Source of the DNA: Buttiauxella ferragutiae | GTDB lineage: Bacteria > Pseudomonadota > Gammaproteobacteria > Enterobacterales > Enterobacteriaceae | Reading direction: 5' to 3' (one strand) | DNA: 64,000 nt | NCBI RefSeq assembly: GCF_001654915.1 | Contig: NZ_LXEQ01000056.1 | Shown here: one piece after another, positions 55,852-63,505 of the stretch | Layout of the letters: every line of letters starts with the position of its first letter | Numbering within the stretch: the stretch's first letter is position 1 | Translations under genes and position numbers: made by a program | The notes under the pieces: model-generated | What the model saw: only the letters and a program-made list of their open reading frames with translations | What the model was told of the DNA's origin: nothing | Databases searched by the model: none

Positions 55852-56733
55852 ATGTATGACATTGAACGTTACCACCATGCCGAGAGCGTCGCGCACGCGG
55901 TCGCCCTGCTGATGGAAGATGACCAGGCCCGCTTGCTGGCGGGTGGAACCGACGTATTAATTCAGCTCCATCATCTCAACCCGCGTTTTCGCCATATCGT
56001 CGACATTCATGATTTAGCCGAATTGCGCGGCGTGACATGCAACGCCCACGGCGCAATTCGCATCGGCTCCGGCACCACCTTTAGCGAACTCATCGAACAT
56101 CCGCTAGTGCAGCAACACCTTCCGGCGCTGGCAGCATCCGCTGCCGTCATCGCCGGGCCGCAAATCCGTAATGTCGCCACTTACGGCGGTAATATTTGCA
56201 ATGGCGCAACCAGTGCCGACTCTGCCTGCCCGTCGCTGATTTACGAAGCCGAGCTGGAAATTGCCACCCCGCAGGGGACGCGCTTTACCTCGATTAACGG
56301 TTTCCACACCGGGCCAGGTAAAGTGGCATTAACCGCCGGAGAAGTGCTGGTAGCCTTCCATTTCAAGCCAGAAAATTACCGTAATAAAGGAGCTGCGAGT
56401 TTCAAATACGCGATGCGCGATGCGATGGATATTTCCACCATTGGTTGTAGCGCATTATGTGAATTAGATGCGGGCCGCTTCCGGGAAATCAAACTCGCCT
56501 TCGGGGTTGCCGCCCCCACGCCGGTACGTTGTGCTCATGCCGAACAAGCCGCGGCTGGGCAGCCTTTAACCCGACAAACCCTGGCGGCAATTGCGGAAGC
56601 GGTCGCACAGGATGTGTCACCCAGAACATCCTGGCGTGCTGAAAAATCGTTCCGTTTGCACCTGATCAGCACGCTAACCAAACGCGTTATCGAACAGGCG
56701 GTGAAACAGGCTGGAGGGGAAATTAATGAATAG
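55852..56733 (+). CDS. xdhB: Xanthine dehydrogenase FAD subunit XdhB
   Basis: 293-residue FAD-binding subunit: AGGTDVLIQLHH (about 31-42) and GGNICNGATSADSACPSL bind the cofactor; CO-dehydrogenase flavoprotein C-terminal domain follows. Four bp after xdhA and overlapping xdhC by 8 bp. Confidence 0.95.
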   Translation: MYDIERYHHAESVAHAVALLMEDDQARLLAGGTDVLIQLHHLNPRFRHIVDIHDLAELRGVTCNAHGAIRIGSGTTFSELIEHPLVQQHLPALAASAAVIAGPQIRNVATYGGNICNGATSADSACPSLIYEAELEIATPQGTRFTSINGFHTGPGKVALTAGEVLVAFHFKPENYRNKGAASFKYAMRDAMDISTIGCSALCELDAGRFREIKLAFGVAAPTPVRCAHAEQAAAGQPLTRQTLAAIAEAVAQDVSPRTSWRAEKSFRLHLISTLTKRVIEQAVKQAGGEINE

Positions 56734-57220
56734 CGACATCGCAATGAACAGCAAAACCATCAACTGCCGGATTAATGGCGCCAACTATCAGTTGAATGTC
56801 TCCCCGGCGATGCCGTTATCCGATGTATTACGCGCCCAGGGTTTTCTCAGTATTAAACAGGGTTGCTGCGTCGGGGAATGCGGAGCCTGCACGGTGCTGG
56901 TTGACGGCACCGCGATTGATAGCTGCCTTTATCTGGCGGTATGGGCGCACGGTAAAACGATTCGTACCAGCGAAGGGGAATCATTGCACGGGAAGCCGTC
57001 CGCCATTCAGCAAGCCTTTGCCGAAAGCGGCGCGGTACAATGCGGGTTTTGCACCCCTGGGTTTATCATGGCCACCAGCGCATTACTGGCAAAACCGCGC
57101 AGCCAGCCCATGACAGTGCTACAAATTCGCCAGGGATTGGCGGGCAATTTATGCCGCTGCACCGGTTACCAGATGATTGTCGATGCGGTGCGCAAATGTG
57201 ATGCCGGGAGCAGCCATTAG
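56726..57220 (+). CDS. xdhC: Xanthine dehydrogenase iron-sulfur subunit XdhC
   Basis: 164-residue subunit with two [2Fe-2S] clusters: Cys47/52/55/67 (plant ferredoxin-type) and Cys106/109/143/145 (CGFC...CRC). Start ATG 56726 overlaps xdhB by 8 bp; a second Met at codon 7 would also fit the E. coli length. Ends just before a REP cluster that separates it from the converging ygeV. Confidence 0.95.
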   Translation: MNSDIAMNSKTINCRINGANYQLNVSPAMPLSDVLRAQGFLSIKQGCCVGECGACTVLVDGTAIDSCLYLAVWAHGKTIRTSEGESLHGKPSAIQQAFAESGAVQCGFCTPGFIMATSALLAKPRSQPMTVLQIRQGLAGNLCRCTGYQMIVDAVRKCDAGSSH

Positions 57221-57225
57221 CCACA

Positions 57226-57324
57226 GGTGTCGGATGACGCTAACGCTTATCCGACCCGTGAATGGGTTTTGTAGGGGGGATAAGCCGCAGGCGTCATCCA
57301 CCTTTTGCGTCATCCGATCTACGA
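57226..57324. repeat. REP cluster between xdhC and ygeV
   Basis: Three REP-like units in about 100 bp: TGTCGGATGACGCTAACGCTT-ATCCGACCCG, then GTAGGGGGGATAAGCC...GCGTCATCCACC, and a half unit GCGTCATCCGATCTAC. The last one contains the ygeV stop codon (TAG read on the minus strand at 57319-57321). Same family as the 155-bp array. Likely also acts as a transcript end for the two converging genes. Confidence 0.9.
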
Positions 57325-59115
57325 AAGAGGCTTATCGTCAGTACCATACTTCTTTATTTTGCGGTACAGGGTCGCAATCCCTATCCCCAATTCATCCGCC
57401 GCCAGTTTCTTATTACCGTGGCGCACCAACGCTTCGGCAATAAGCTGCTTTTCCATCTCCTCTAGCGCATGTGCGCCATGTTCAGGTAATTCGCTGATTT
57501 CTTGAGGTTGCTCGGTACGCGCACGGCTGAAATCAACCACAATATGCCGCTGATTGACGATGTTCGGCGGCAACAGCGACGTGGTGATCACTTCGCCGGA
57601 AGGAACCACATTCACCAAATACTCCATCATGTTGCTTAACTCACGCAGATTTCCCGGCCATTGATACGCTGCCAGCAGCGCCATAACATCAGCTGCAATC
57701 CCCGGATAAACCAGCCCAATACGCTTAGTGTGCAAATTGAGAAAATAGTGGATCAGTAAAGACAAATCCTCTTTGCGATCGCGCAGCGGCGGCAGTATCA
57801 CCGGAATGACATTCAGACGGTAATAGAGATCTTCGCGAAACTTCCCTTCAGAAACATACTTTTCCAGATTCTGATTGGTGGCAGAAATAATGCGGATATC
57901 AACCGGGATGGGGCGGCTTGAGCCAATAGGCTGAACTTCGCGTGCTTCAATGGCACGCAGCAATTTAGCCTGAATGACTAATGGCATATCACCAATTTCA
58001 TCAAGGAACAGCGTCCCCTGATCGGCGGCCTGAATCAACCCTTGCTTACCGTTGGTCGACGCACCTGTAAATGCACCTTTGACGTAACCAAACAGTTCGC
58101 TTTCCAGCAATTGTTCAGGGATAGCGGCACAGTTAATCGCGATAAAGGGTTTGTCATTACGGTTGCTAAGTTTATGAATCGCCCAGGCGACCACCTCTTT
58201 ACCCGTGCCACTTTCACCGGTAATCATCACACTTGACGGGCCAGGTGCGATGCGGCCTATCAAACGCTTTAACGCCTGCATAGGCTGGCATTCGCCAATA
58301 AGATGTTCGATCTGCGGAACTTCGTTACTTGAATCAGTATTAATAACCGTGTGTGATTGATGAAATGCCATTAAAAAAATCTGGTTTTCCTGCACCGTAA
58401 GCAACTGGCCAATAATTATTTCGCTACGATTATCGAGGGAAATAATATATTGCATATTTCCGCTAGTAAAAGAATTCTGAAAAGTCAGCGCGCGTGCAGA
58501 AATCGTTTTCCCCAGCAACTGCTCGTGATTGGATTTTAATATTTTTAATGCGACGGGGTTCGCAAATTTCAGCTGATTATTTTTATCAAAGATCAACACC
58601 CCCTGATCCATATTATCGATCAGGCTTAACAGTATCCCGCTGGCGTTACTCTCACCGCTTTGGTCTTCGAGAAGTTTGGATATAACGATATTGGAAATAT
58701 GCTGCACGTAATCTGAAAATTCGCGCAAATTGTCTTTTATGCGTTCTTGCTGTTCGCAATTAAGTGCCACCAGGCTAATCACACCAACGCAGGAGTTCTG
58801 AAACATGACCGGTGTACCAAGGAAGGCTTTTTCCCGGCAATTTTGCTTATCTGTACATCCTTCACAAATAGGGTCAACACCAGACTGGGTGACGACTTTT
58901 TCCTTCTTTGATTCAATGACATGTTTCAACAAACGTGAATTAGCATTTAGCTTGCGTCCCAAAGACTTAGCATAAGGGCCGGTGCCTGCTACACGAACCA
59001 GGTTGATATCAACAATCTCAATTTCCAGTTGCAACACACTTGCCAGCATCTTCGCAAAACGGATGATCGTCGGTTGAATCTGCATCAGCACCGACTGAGT
59101 ATTCACAGCCATCAT
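57319..59115 (-). CDS. ygeV: Sigma-54-dependent transcriptional activator YgeV
   Basis: 598-residue enhancer-binding protein. An N-terminal sensory region (1-150) contains the Cys84-x2-Cys87-x5-Cys93 motif, and a PAS-like domain (about 160-250) follows. The AAA+ domain has Walker A GESGTGKE, the sigma-54-contacting GAFTGA, and Walker B LFLDEIGDM. A Fis-type helix-turn-helix ends the protein (KKLAADELGIGIATLYRKIKKYG). It lies between xdhABC and ygeWXY, the same neighbourhood as in E. coli, and is the natural activator of the two sigma-54 promoters seen here. Confidence 0.93.
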   Translation of the reverse strand: MMAVNTQSVLMQIQPTIIRFAKMLASVLQLEIEIVDINLVRVAGTGPYAKSLGRKLNANSRLLKHVIESKKEKVVTQSGVDPICEGCTDKQNCREKAFLGTPVMFQNSCVGVISLVALNCEQQERIKDNLREFSDYVQHISNIVISKLLEDQSGESNASGILLSLIDNMDQGVLIFDKNNQLKFANPVALKILKSNHEQLLGKTISARALTFQNSFTSGNMQYIISLDNRSEIIIGQLLTVQENQIFLMAFHQSHTVINTDSSNEVPQIEHLIGECQPMQALKRLIGRIAPGPSSVMITGESGTGKEVVAWAIHKLSNRNDKPFIAINCAAIPEQLLESELFGYVKGAFTGASTNGKQGLIQAADQGTLFLDEIGDMPLVIQAKLLRAIEAREVQPIGSSRPIPVDIRIISATNQNLEKYVSEGKFREDLYYRLNVIPVILPPLRDRKEDLSLLIHYFLNLHTKRIGLVYPGIAADVMALLAAYQWPGNLRELSNMMEYLVNVVPSGEVITTSLLPPNIVNQRHIVVDFSRARTEQPQEISELPEHGAHALEEMEKQLIAEALVRHGNKKLAADELGIGIATLYRKIKKYGTDDKPLS

Positions 59116-59500
59116 GATCGATAATTTCCCTTTGCAATTATTGATAGTCTAACTATCCCTTACTGAACTCCTGGTGACCTTAAAACAAGGTTCATAATAC
59201 TAATCTGGCAAATGAAAACAGTGATAATAATCGGCCTATTTTCATTTACTCACAAATTAACACCCCGATGCTTTCACCGTTAATTTATCAAATTGATAAT
59301 CCACCATGTGCTGTTATCAATTTGGGGAGTGAGCTTATGATAATCCTGCAATGTGCCGTCAGCCCGCTAAATTTTATTTTTATTTGATTTATCCCGACAT
59401 GAAATAATCGACACTCAATTCATTAAGAAAGCATGATTTTAGCGATTGCGTTCACACATTTAATTCACCTGCCCCGCTCAATCGGCCATTTTCCCGCACC
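59116..59500. promoter_or_regulatory. ygeV/ygeW divergent control region
   Basis: AT-rich gap upstream of ygeV (minus) and the ygeW sigma-54 promoter (plus). It holds a perfect palindrome TTATCAA-A-TTGATAA at 59286-59300 and a half-copy TTATCAATTTGG at 59315-59326. No gene seen. Confidence 0.5.
59286..59300. promoter_or_regulatory. Candidate YgeV activator site upstream of ygeW
   Basis: TTATCAAATTGATAA, perfect 7-bp arms around one base, about 200 bp before the ygeW sigma-54 promoter and about 170 bp before ygeV. Partner of the site at 53338-53352. It could also control ygeV itself. Confidence 0.5.
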
Positions 59501-59516
59501 TGGCATAATTATTGTT
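59501..59516 (+). promoter_or_regulatory. Sigma-54 promoter of ygeWXY-hyuA
   Basis: TGGCATAATTATTGTT fits TGGCAC-N5-TTGCW at 9 of 11 fixed positions with exact spacing; the -12 GC is GT. Predicted start near 59527, about 200 bp before ygeW, so the transcript would include the ERIC element. Confidence 0.65.
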
Positions 59517-59535
59517 AATCAATAAATAGCTCACA

Positions 59536-59662
59536 CATACCCGTTAGCATTCAAGTTGCAGATAGGCGGCAAGGGAGCAAGTCCCCAGGAGCTTATTTAG
59601 GTAAGTGACTGGGGTTTGTTAGTGCAGCCAACACCCCAGTAGCTTGAAGGATGACGAGTATA
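59536..59662. repeat. ERIC element (127 bp) in the ygeW leader
   Basis: Exactly 127 bp with complementary ends (CATAC...GTATA). The core contains the ERIC landmarks CCCCAGGAGCTTA and GTAAGTGACTGGGG, and the outer arms ATTCAAGTTGCAG/TAGCTTGAAGGATGACG pair. Transcribed from the upstream sigma-54 promoter, it should form a long hairpin in the 5' leader. Confidence 0.93.
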
Positions 59663-59727
59663 GATTTGTTGGGTTAATCCTGCACAGTGCAGCCGTCCTG
59701 TGACCAGTCATAACAAAGGGTGTTTTG

Positions 59728-60915
59728 ATGAAAACGATTAATGATTTAATTAAAGATCTCAGCAAACTTAACTCTCATCTTCATGAAAAGGATTTCCTGT
59801 TAACCTGGGAACAGAGTCCGGATGAGCTTAAACAAGTCCTCGACGTCGCGGCCGCACTGAAATCCATGCGTGCCGATAACATTGCCACCAACGTCTTTAC
59901 CAATGGTTTAGGCATCTCCGTTTTCCGTGATAACTCGACCCGTACCCGTTTCTCTTACGCATCTGCTTTAAACATGCTGGGCCTGGCGCAACAAGACCTC
60001 GACGAAGGCAAATCACAAATTGCCCACGGCGAGACGGTGCGCGAAACCGCCAATATGATCTCCTTCTGTGCTGACGCCATCGGTATTCGCGATGACATGT
60101 TCCTTGGTGCAGGCAATGCTTATATGCGTGAAGTGGGGGCCGCACTGGACGAAGGTTACGAAGAAGGTGTTCTGCCGCAACGCCCTGCGCTGGTCAACCT
60201 GCAATGCGACATTGACCACCCAACGCAATCTATGGCCGATCTGGCCTGGCTGCGTGAGCATTTCGGTTCGCTGGAAAATCTAAAAGGCAAAAAAATCGCC
60301 ATGACCTGGGCCTATTCGCCAAGCTACGGCAAACCGCTGTCCGTACCGCAAGGCATCATCGGCCTGATGACCCGCTTTGGAATGGACGTCACGCTGGCAC
60401 ATCCCGACGGTTATGAGTTGATTCCTGATGTCGTGGAAGTAGCAAAAAACAATGCCAAATCTTCCGGCGGCAGCTTCCGCCAGGTCAACTCAATGGAAGA
60501 GGCATTTAAAGACGCCGATATCGTCTATCCAAAATCCTGGGCGCCTTACAAAGTCATGGAAGAGCGCACCACCCTGCTGCGCGCCAATGACCACGACGGC
60601 CTGAAAGCGCTGGAAAAACAGTGCCTGGCACAAAACGCTAACCACAAAAATTGGCACTGCACCGAAGAGATGATGAAGCTGACCCGCGACGGCGAAGCCC
60701 TTTATATGCACTGCCTGCCTGCGGATATTTCCGGCGTGTCTTGTAAAGAAGGTGAAGTCACCGAAGGCGTGTTCGAAAAATACCGCATCGAAACCTACAA
60801 AGAAGCCAGCTGGAAGCCGTACATCATCGCCGCAATGATCCTGTCGCGTAAATATGCGAACCCGGGTCAAATCCTTGAAAAACTGCTTAAAGATGCTGTG
60901 AAACGTGTCAAATAA
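59728..60915 (+). CDS. ygeW: Carbamoyltransferase-like protein YgeW
   Basis: 395-residue aspartate/ornithine carbamoyltransferase-fold protein. Carbamoyl-phosphate motif FRDNSTRTRFSYASAL, and YMHCLPADISG supplies the HCLP motif. In E. coli YgeW belongs to the anaerobic purine/urate cluster; its true substrate is uncertain to me. I use ATG 59728 after AAAGGGTG rather than a TTG one codon earlier. Confidence 0.93.
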   Translation: MKTINDLIKDLSKLNSHLHEKDFLLTWEQSPDELKQVLDVAAALKSMRADNIATNVFTNGLGISVFRDNSTRTRFSYASALNMLGLAQQDLDEGKSQIAHGETVRETANMISFCADAIGIRDDMFLGAGNAYMREVGAALDEGYEEGVLPQRPALVNLQCDIDHPTQSMADLAWLREHFGSLENLKGKKIAMTWAYSPSYGKPLSVPQGIIGLMTRFGMDVTLAHPDGYELIPDVVEVAKNNAKSSGGSFRQVNSMEEAFKDADIVYPKSWAPYKVMEERTTLLRANDHDGLKALEKQCLAQNANHKNWHCTEEMMKLTRDGEALYMHCLPADISGVSCKEGEVTEGVFEKYRIETYKEASWKPYIIAAMILSRKYANPGQILEKLLKDAVKRVK

Positions 60916-60921
60916 AAGGGT

Positions 60922-60941
60922 CTCTGGCCTACAGGCCAGAG
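60922..60941 (+). promoter_or_regulatory. Intercistronic hairpin between ygeW and ygeX
   Basis: CTCTGGCCT-ac-AGGCCAGAG, 9-bp perfect stem and no U-tract. More likely an mRNA-stability or processing element than a terminator. Confidence 0.6.
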
Positions 60942-60982
60942 CCTCCTTCAGCAAAACATCTTTTGCTAAATGAGGTTGGGTT

Positions 60983-62182
60983 ATGTCTGTTTTCTCATTG
61001 AAGTTAGCTATCGAACAAAACCGTTTATTCAATGGTGAAATATCTCCGCTGTTCACCAGCGAACAAACCCGCAAAGCCCGCGCTTTTCACCAGAAGATAG
61101 CCGGTTATCAACCGACCCCGTTGTGTGAGCTTAATGAGCTCGCCAGCTTGTTCGGTATCGGCAAAATTCTGGTGAAAGATGAGTCCCAGCGTTTTGGCCT
61201 CAATGCCTTCAAAATGCTGGGTGGCACCTACGCCATTGCACAGTTGCTGTGTGAAAAATACCAGATGGATATCAACGATTTCTCGTTTGAGAAAATCAAA
61301 AACACCATCAAAGAAAAAATGACCTTCGCCACCACCACCGATGGCAACCACGGGCGCGGCGTGGCCTGGGCTGCACGGCAATTAGGGCAGCATGCGGTGG
61401 TTTATATGCCGAAAGGGTCGGCGCAAGAACGTGTAGACCACATTTTGAATCTCGGCGCGGAATGTATCGTCACCGACATGAATTACGACGACACCGTGCG
61501 TATGACCATGCAAACCGCCAAAGAACGCGGCTGGGAAGTGGTACAGGACACCGCCTGGGAAGGCTACACCAAAATCCCGACCTGGATTATGCAGGGTTAT
61601 TCGACTCTGGCCGACGAAGCCGTTGAACAGATGAAACAGCTGGGCATCAAGCGGCCAACACACGTCTTTTTACAGGCGGGTGTCGGCGCAATGGCCGGTG
61701 GCGTGCTCGGTTATCTGGCCGATGTTTATGGGGCGCAGCACTTGCACTCCGTAGTGGTTGAGCCAGAACTGGCTGACTGCATTTACCGCTCGGGTGTGAA
61801 AGGCGACATCGTCAACGTTGGCGGTGATATGGCCACCATCATGGCAGGTCTTGCCTGTGGTGAACCTAACCCGCTCGGCTGGACGGTGCTGCGCAACTGC
61901 GCCACGCAATTTATCTCCTGCCAGGACTCGGTTGCCGCACTTGGGATGCGCGTGCTGGGCAACCCGTTAGGCAACGATCCGCGCATTATTTCTGGCGAAT
62001 CGGGAGCCGTTGGCCTCGGCGTGCTGGCCGCCGTTCATTACCACCCACAACGCGAAACACTGATGGCAAAACTGGGGCTGAACCGCGATTCCGTCGTACT
62101 GGTTATCAGTACCGAAGGTGATACCGACGTGAAGCACTACCGCGAAGTGGTCTGGGAAGGCGCGTACCCGACAACTGCGTGA
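60983..62182 (+). CDS. ygeX: 2,3-diaminopropionate ammonia-lyase YgeX
   Basis: 399-residue fold-type II PLP enzyme. The PLP lysine lies in RFGLNAFKMLGGTYA, and TTTDGNHGRGVAWAARQLG and VGAMAGGVLGYL bind the cofactor. E. coli YgeX cleaves 2,3-diaminopropionate to pyruvate and ammonia, the product of late steps of urate breakdown in the proposed pathway. Good ribosome site ATGAGGTTGGG before ATG 60983. Confidence 0.94.
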   Translation: MSVFSLKLAIEQNRLFNGEISPLFTSEQTRKARAFHQKIAGYQPTPLCELNELASLFGIGKILVKDESQRFGLNAFKMLGGTYAIAQLLCEKYQMDINDFSFEKIKNTIKEKMTFATTTDGNHGRGVAWAARQLGQHAVVYMPKGSAQERVDHILNLGAECIVTDMNYDDTVRMTMQTAKERGWEVVQDTAWEGYTKIPTWIMQGYSTLADEAVEQMKQLGIKRPTHVFLQAGVGAMAGGVLGYLADVYGAQHLHSVVVEPELADCIYRSGVKGDIVNVGGDMATIMAGLACGEPNPLGWTVLRNCATQFISCQDSVAALGMRVLGNPLGNDPRIISGESGAVGLGVLAAVHYHPQRETLMAKLGLNRDSVVLVISTEGDTDVKHYREVVWEGAYPTTA

Positions 62183-62226
62183 ACCCTGGCGGTTCACAGA
62201 TGAGTTTCATTAAGGGAGTTAAAGAA

Positions 62227-63444
62227 ATGACTAAGCAGGTTCCATTCAAATTAGTATTAGAAAAAGCAGAACACTACAAAGCCGATATGACACGCTTCCT
62301 GCGCGACATGATTGCCATCCCAAGCGAAAGCTGCGACGAAAAACGCGTCGTGCATCGCATCAAAGAAGAGATGGAAAAAGTCGGCTTCGATAAAATCGTC
62401 ATCGACCCGATGGGCAATATTCTTGGTTACATCGGCCACGGCCCACACCTGATTGCCATGGACGCCCACATTGATACCGTTGGCGTCGGCAACATGAAAA
62501 ACTGGTCATTCGACCCGTATCAGGGCATGGAAACCGAGGAGTTGATTGGTGGACGTGGCGCATCGGACCAGGAAGGTGGCATGGCTTCAATGGTCTACGC
62601 CGGTAAAATTATCAAAGATTTAGGGCTGGAAGATCAGTACACCCTGCTGGTGACCGGCACCGTTCAGGAAGAAGACTGCGATGGGCTGTGCTGGCAGTAC
62701 ATCATTGAACAATCCGGCATTCGCCCGGAATTCGTGGTCAGTACCGAACCGACTGATTGCCAGATTTATCGCGGCCAACGCGGGCGCATGGAAATCCGCA
62801 TTGATGTGCAGGGCGTGAGCTGCCACGGTTCCGCACCAGAGCGCGGCGATAACGCCATCTTCAAAATGGGGCCAATCCTCAACGAGTTGCAGCAACTGGC
62901 CACCCGTCTGGGTAATGACGACTTCCTCGGCAAAGGGACGCTAACCGTTTCGGAAATTTTCTTCACCTCGCCAAGCCGTTGCGCAGTGGCAGACAGTTGC
63001 GCGGTTTCTATTGATCGACGCTTAACCTGGGGCGAATCCTGGGAAGGTGCGCTGGAAGAGATCCGCGCGCTCGACTCGGTCAAAGCCGTTAACGCCACGG
63101 TGTCGATGTACGAATATGACCGCCCATCATGGACCGGTCTGGTGTATCCAACCGAATGTTACTTCCCGACCTGGAAAGTGGAAGAAGACCACATCACGGT
63201 GAAAACCCTCAGCAAAGCCTACCAGGGCTTGTTCCACAAAGATCCGGTGGTGGATAAGTGGACGTTCTCGACCAATGGCGTTTCCATCATGGGCCGCCAC
63301 GGTATTCCGGTGATCGGCTTTGGCCCAGGTAAAGAGCCTGAAGCCCACGCGCCGAACGAAAAAACCTGGAAAGACCATCTGGTGACTTGTGCTGCACTGT
63401 ATGCCTCGATTCCTTTGGCCTACCTGTCTGAACTGAAAAAATAA
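62227..63444 (+). CDS. ygeY: M20-family peptidase/deacylase YgeY
   Basis: 405-residue metallo-hydrolase. Metal ligands in MDAHIDTVG and the general-base Glu pair in VQEEDCDG; the substrate-end motif GRHGIPVIGFGPGKEPEAHAP is conserved. I start at ATG 62227 after AGGGAG, the E. coli N-terminus (MTKQVPFKLVLEK); upstream Met codons overlap ygeX. The exact substrate is not established; a role in urate-derived intermediates is inferred from its cluster. Confidence 0.93.
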   Translation: MTKQVPFKLVLEKAEHYKADMTRFLRDMIAIPSESCDEKRVVHRIKEEMEKVGFDKIVIDPMGNILGYIGHGPHLIAMDAHIDTVGVGNMKNWSFDPYQGMETEELIGGRGASDQEGGMASMVYAGKIIKDLGLEDQYTLLVTGTVQEEDCDGLCWQYIIEQSGIRPEFVVSTEPTDCQIYRGQRGRMEIRIDVQGVSCHGSAPERGDNAIFKMGPILNELQQLATRLGNDDFLGKGTLTVSEIFFTSPSRCAVADSCAVSIDRRLTWGESWEGALEEIRALDSVKAVNATVSMYEYDRPSWTGLVYPTECYFPTWKVEEDHITVKTLSKAYQGLFHKDPVVDKWTFSTNGVSIMGRHGIPVIGFGPGKEPEAHAPNEKTWKDHLVTCAALYASIPLAYLSELKK

Positions 63445-63458
63445 TTGTTACTGGCGAT

Positions 63459-63482
63459 GCTCCGTTGGGCCACCAACGGAGC
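63459..63482 (+). promoter_or_regulatory. Intercistronic hairpin between ygeY and hyuA
   Basis: GCTCCGTTGG-gcca-CCAACGGAGC, 10-bp perfect stem without a U-tract, 14 bp after the ygeY stop. Second hairpin of this kind in the operon. Confidence 0.6.
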
Positions 63483-63505
63483 CTGTTGTTGACGGAGTTT
63501 CCAAC

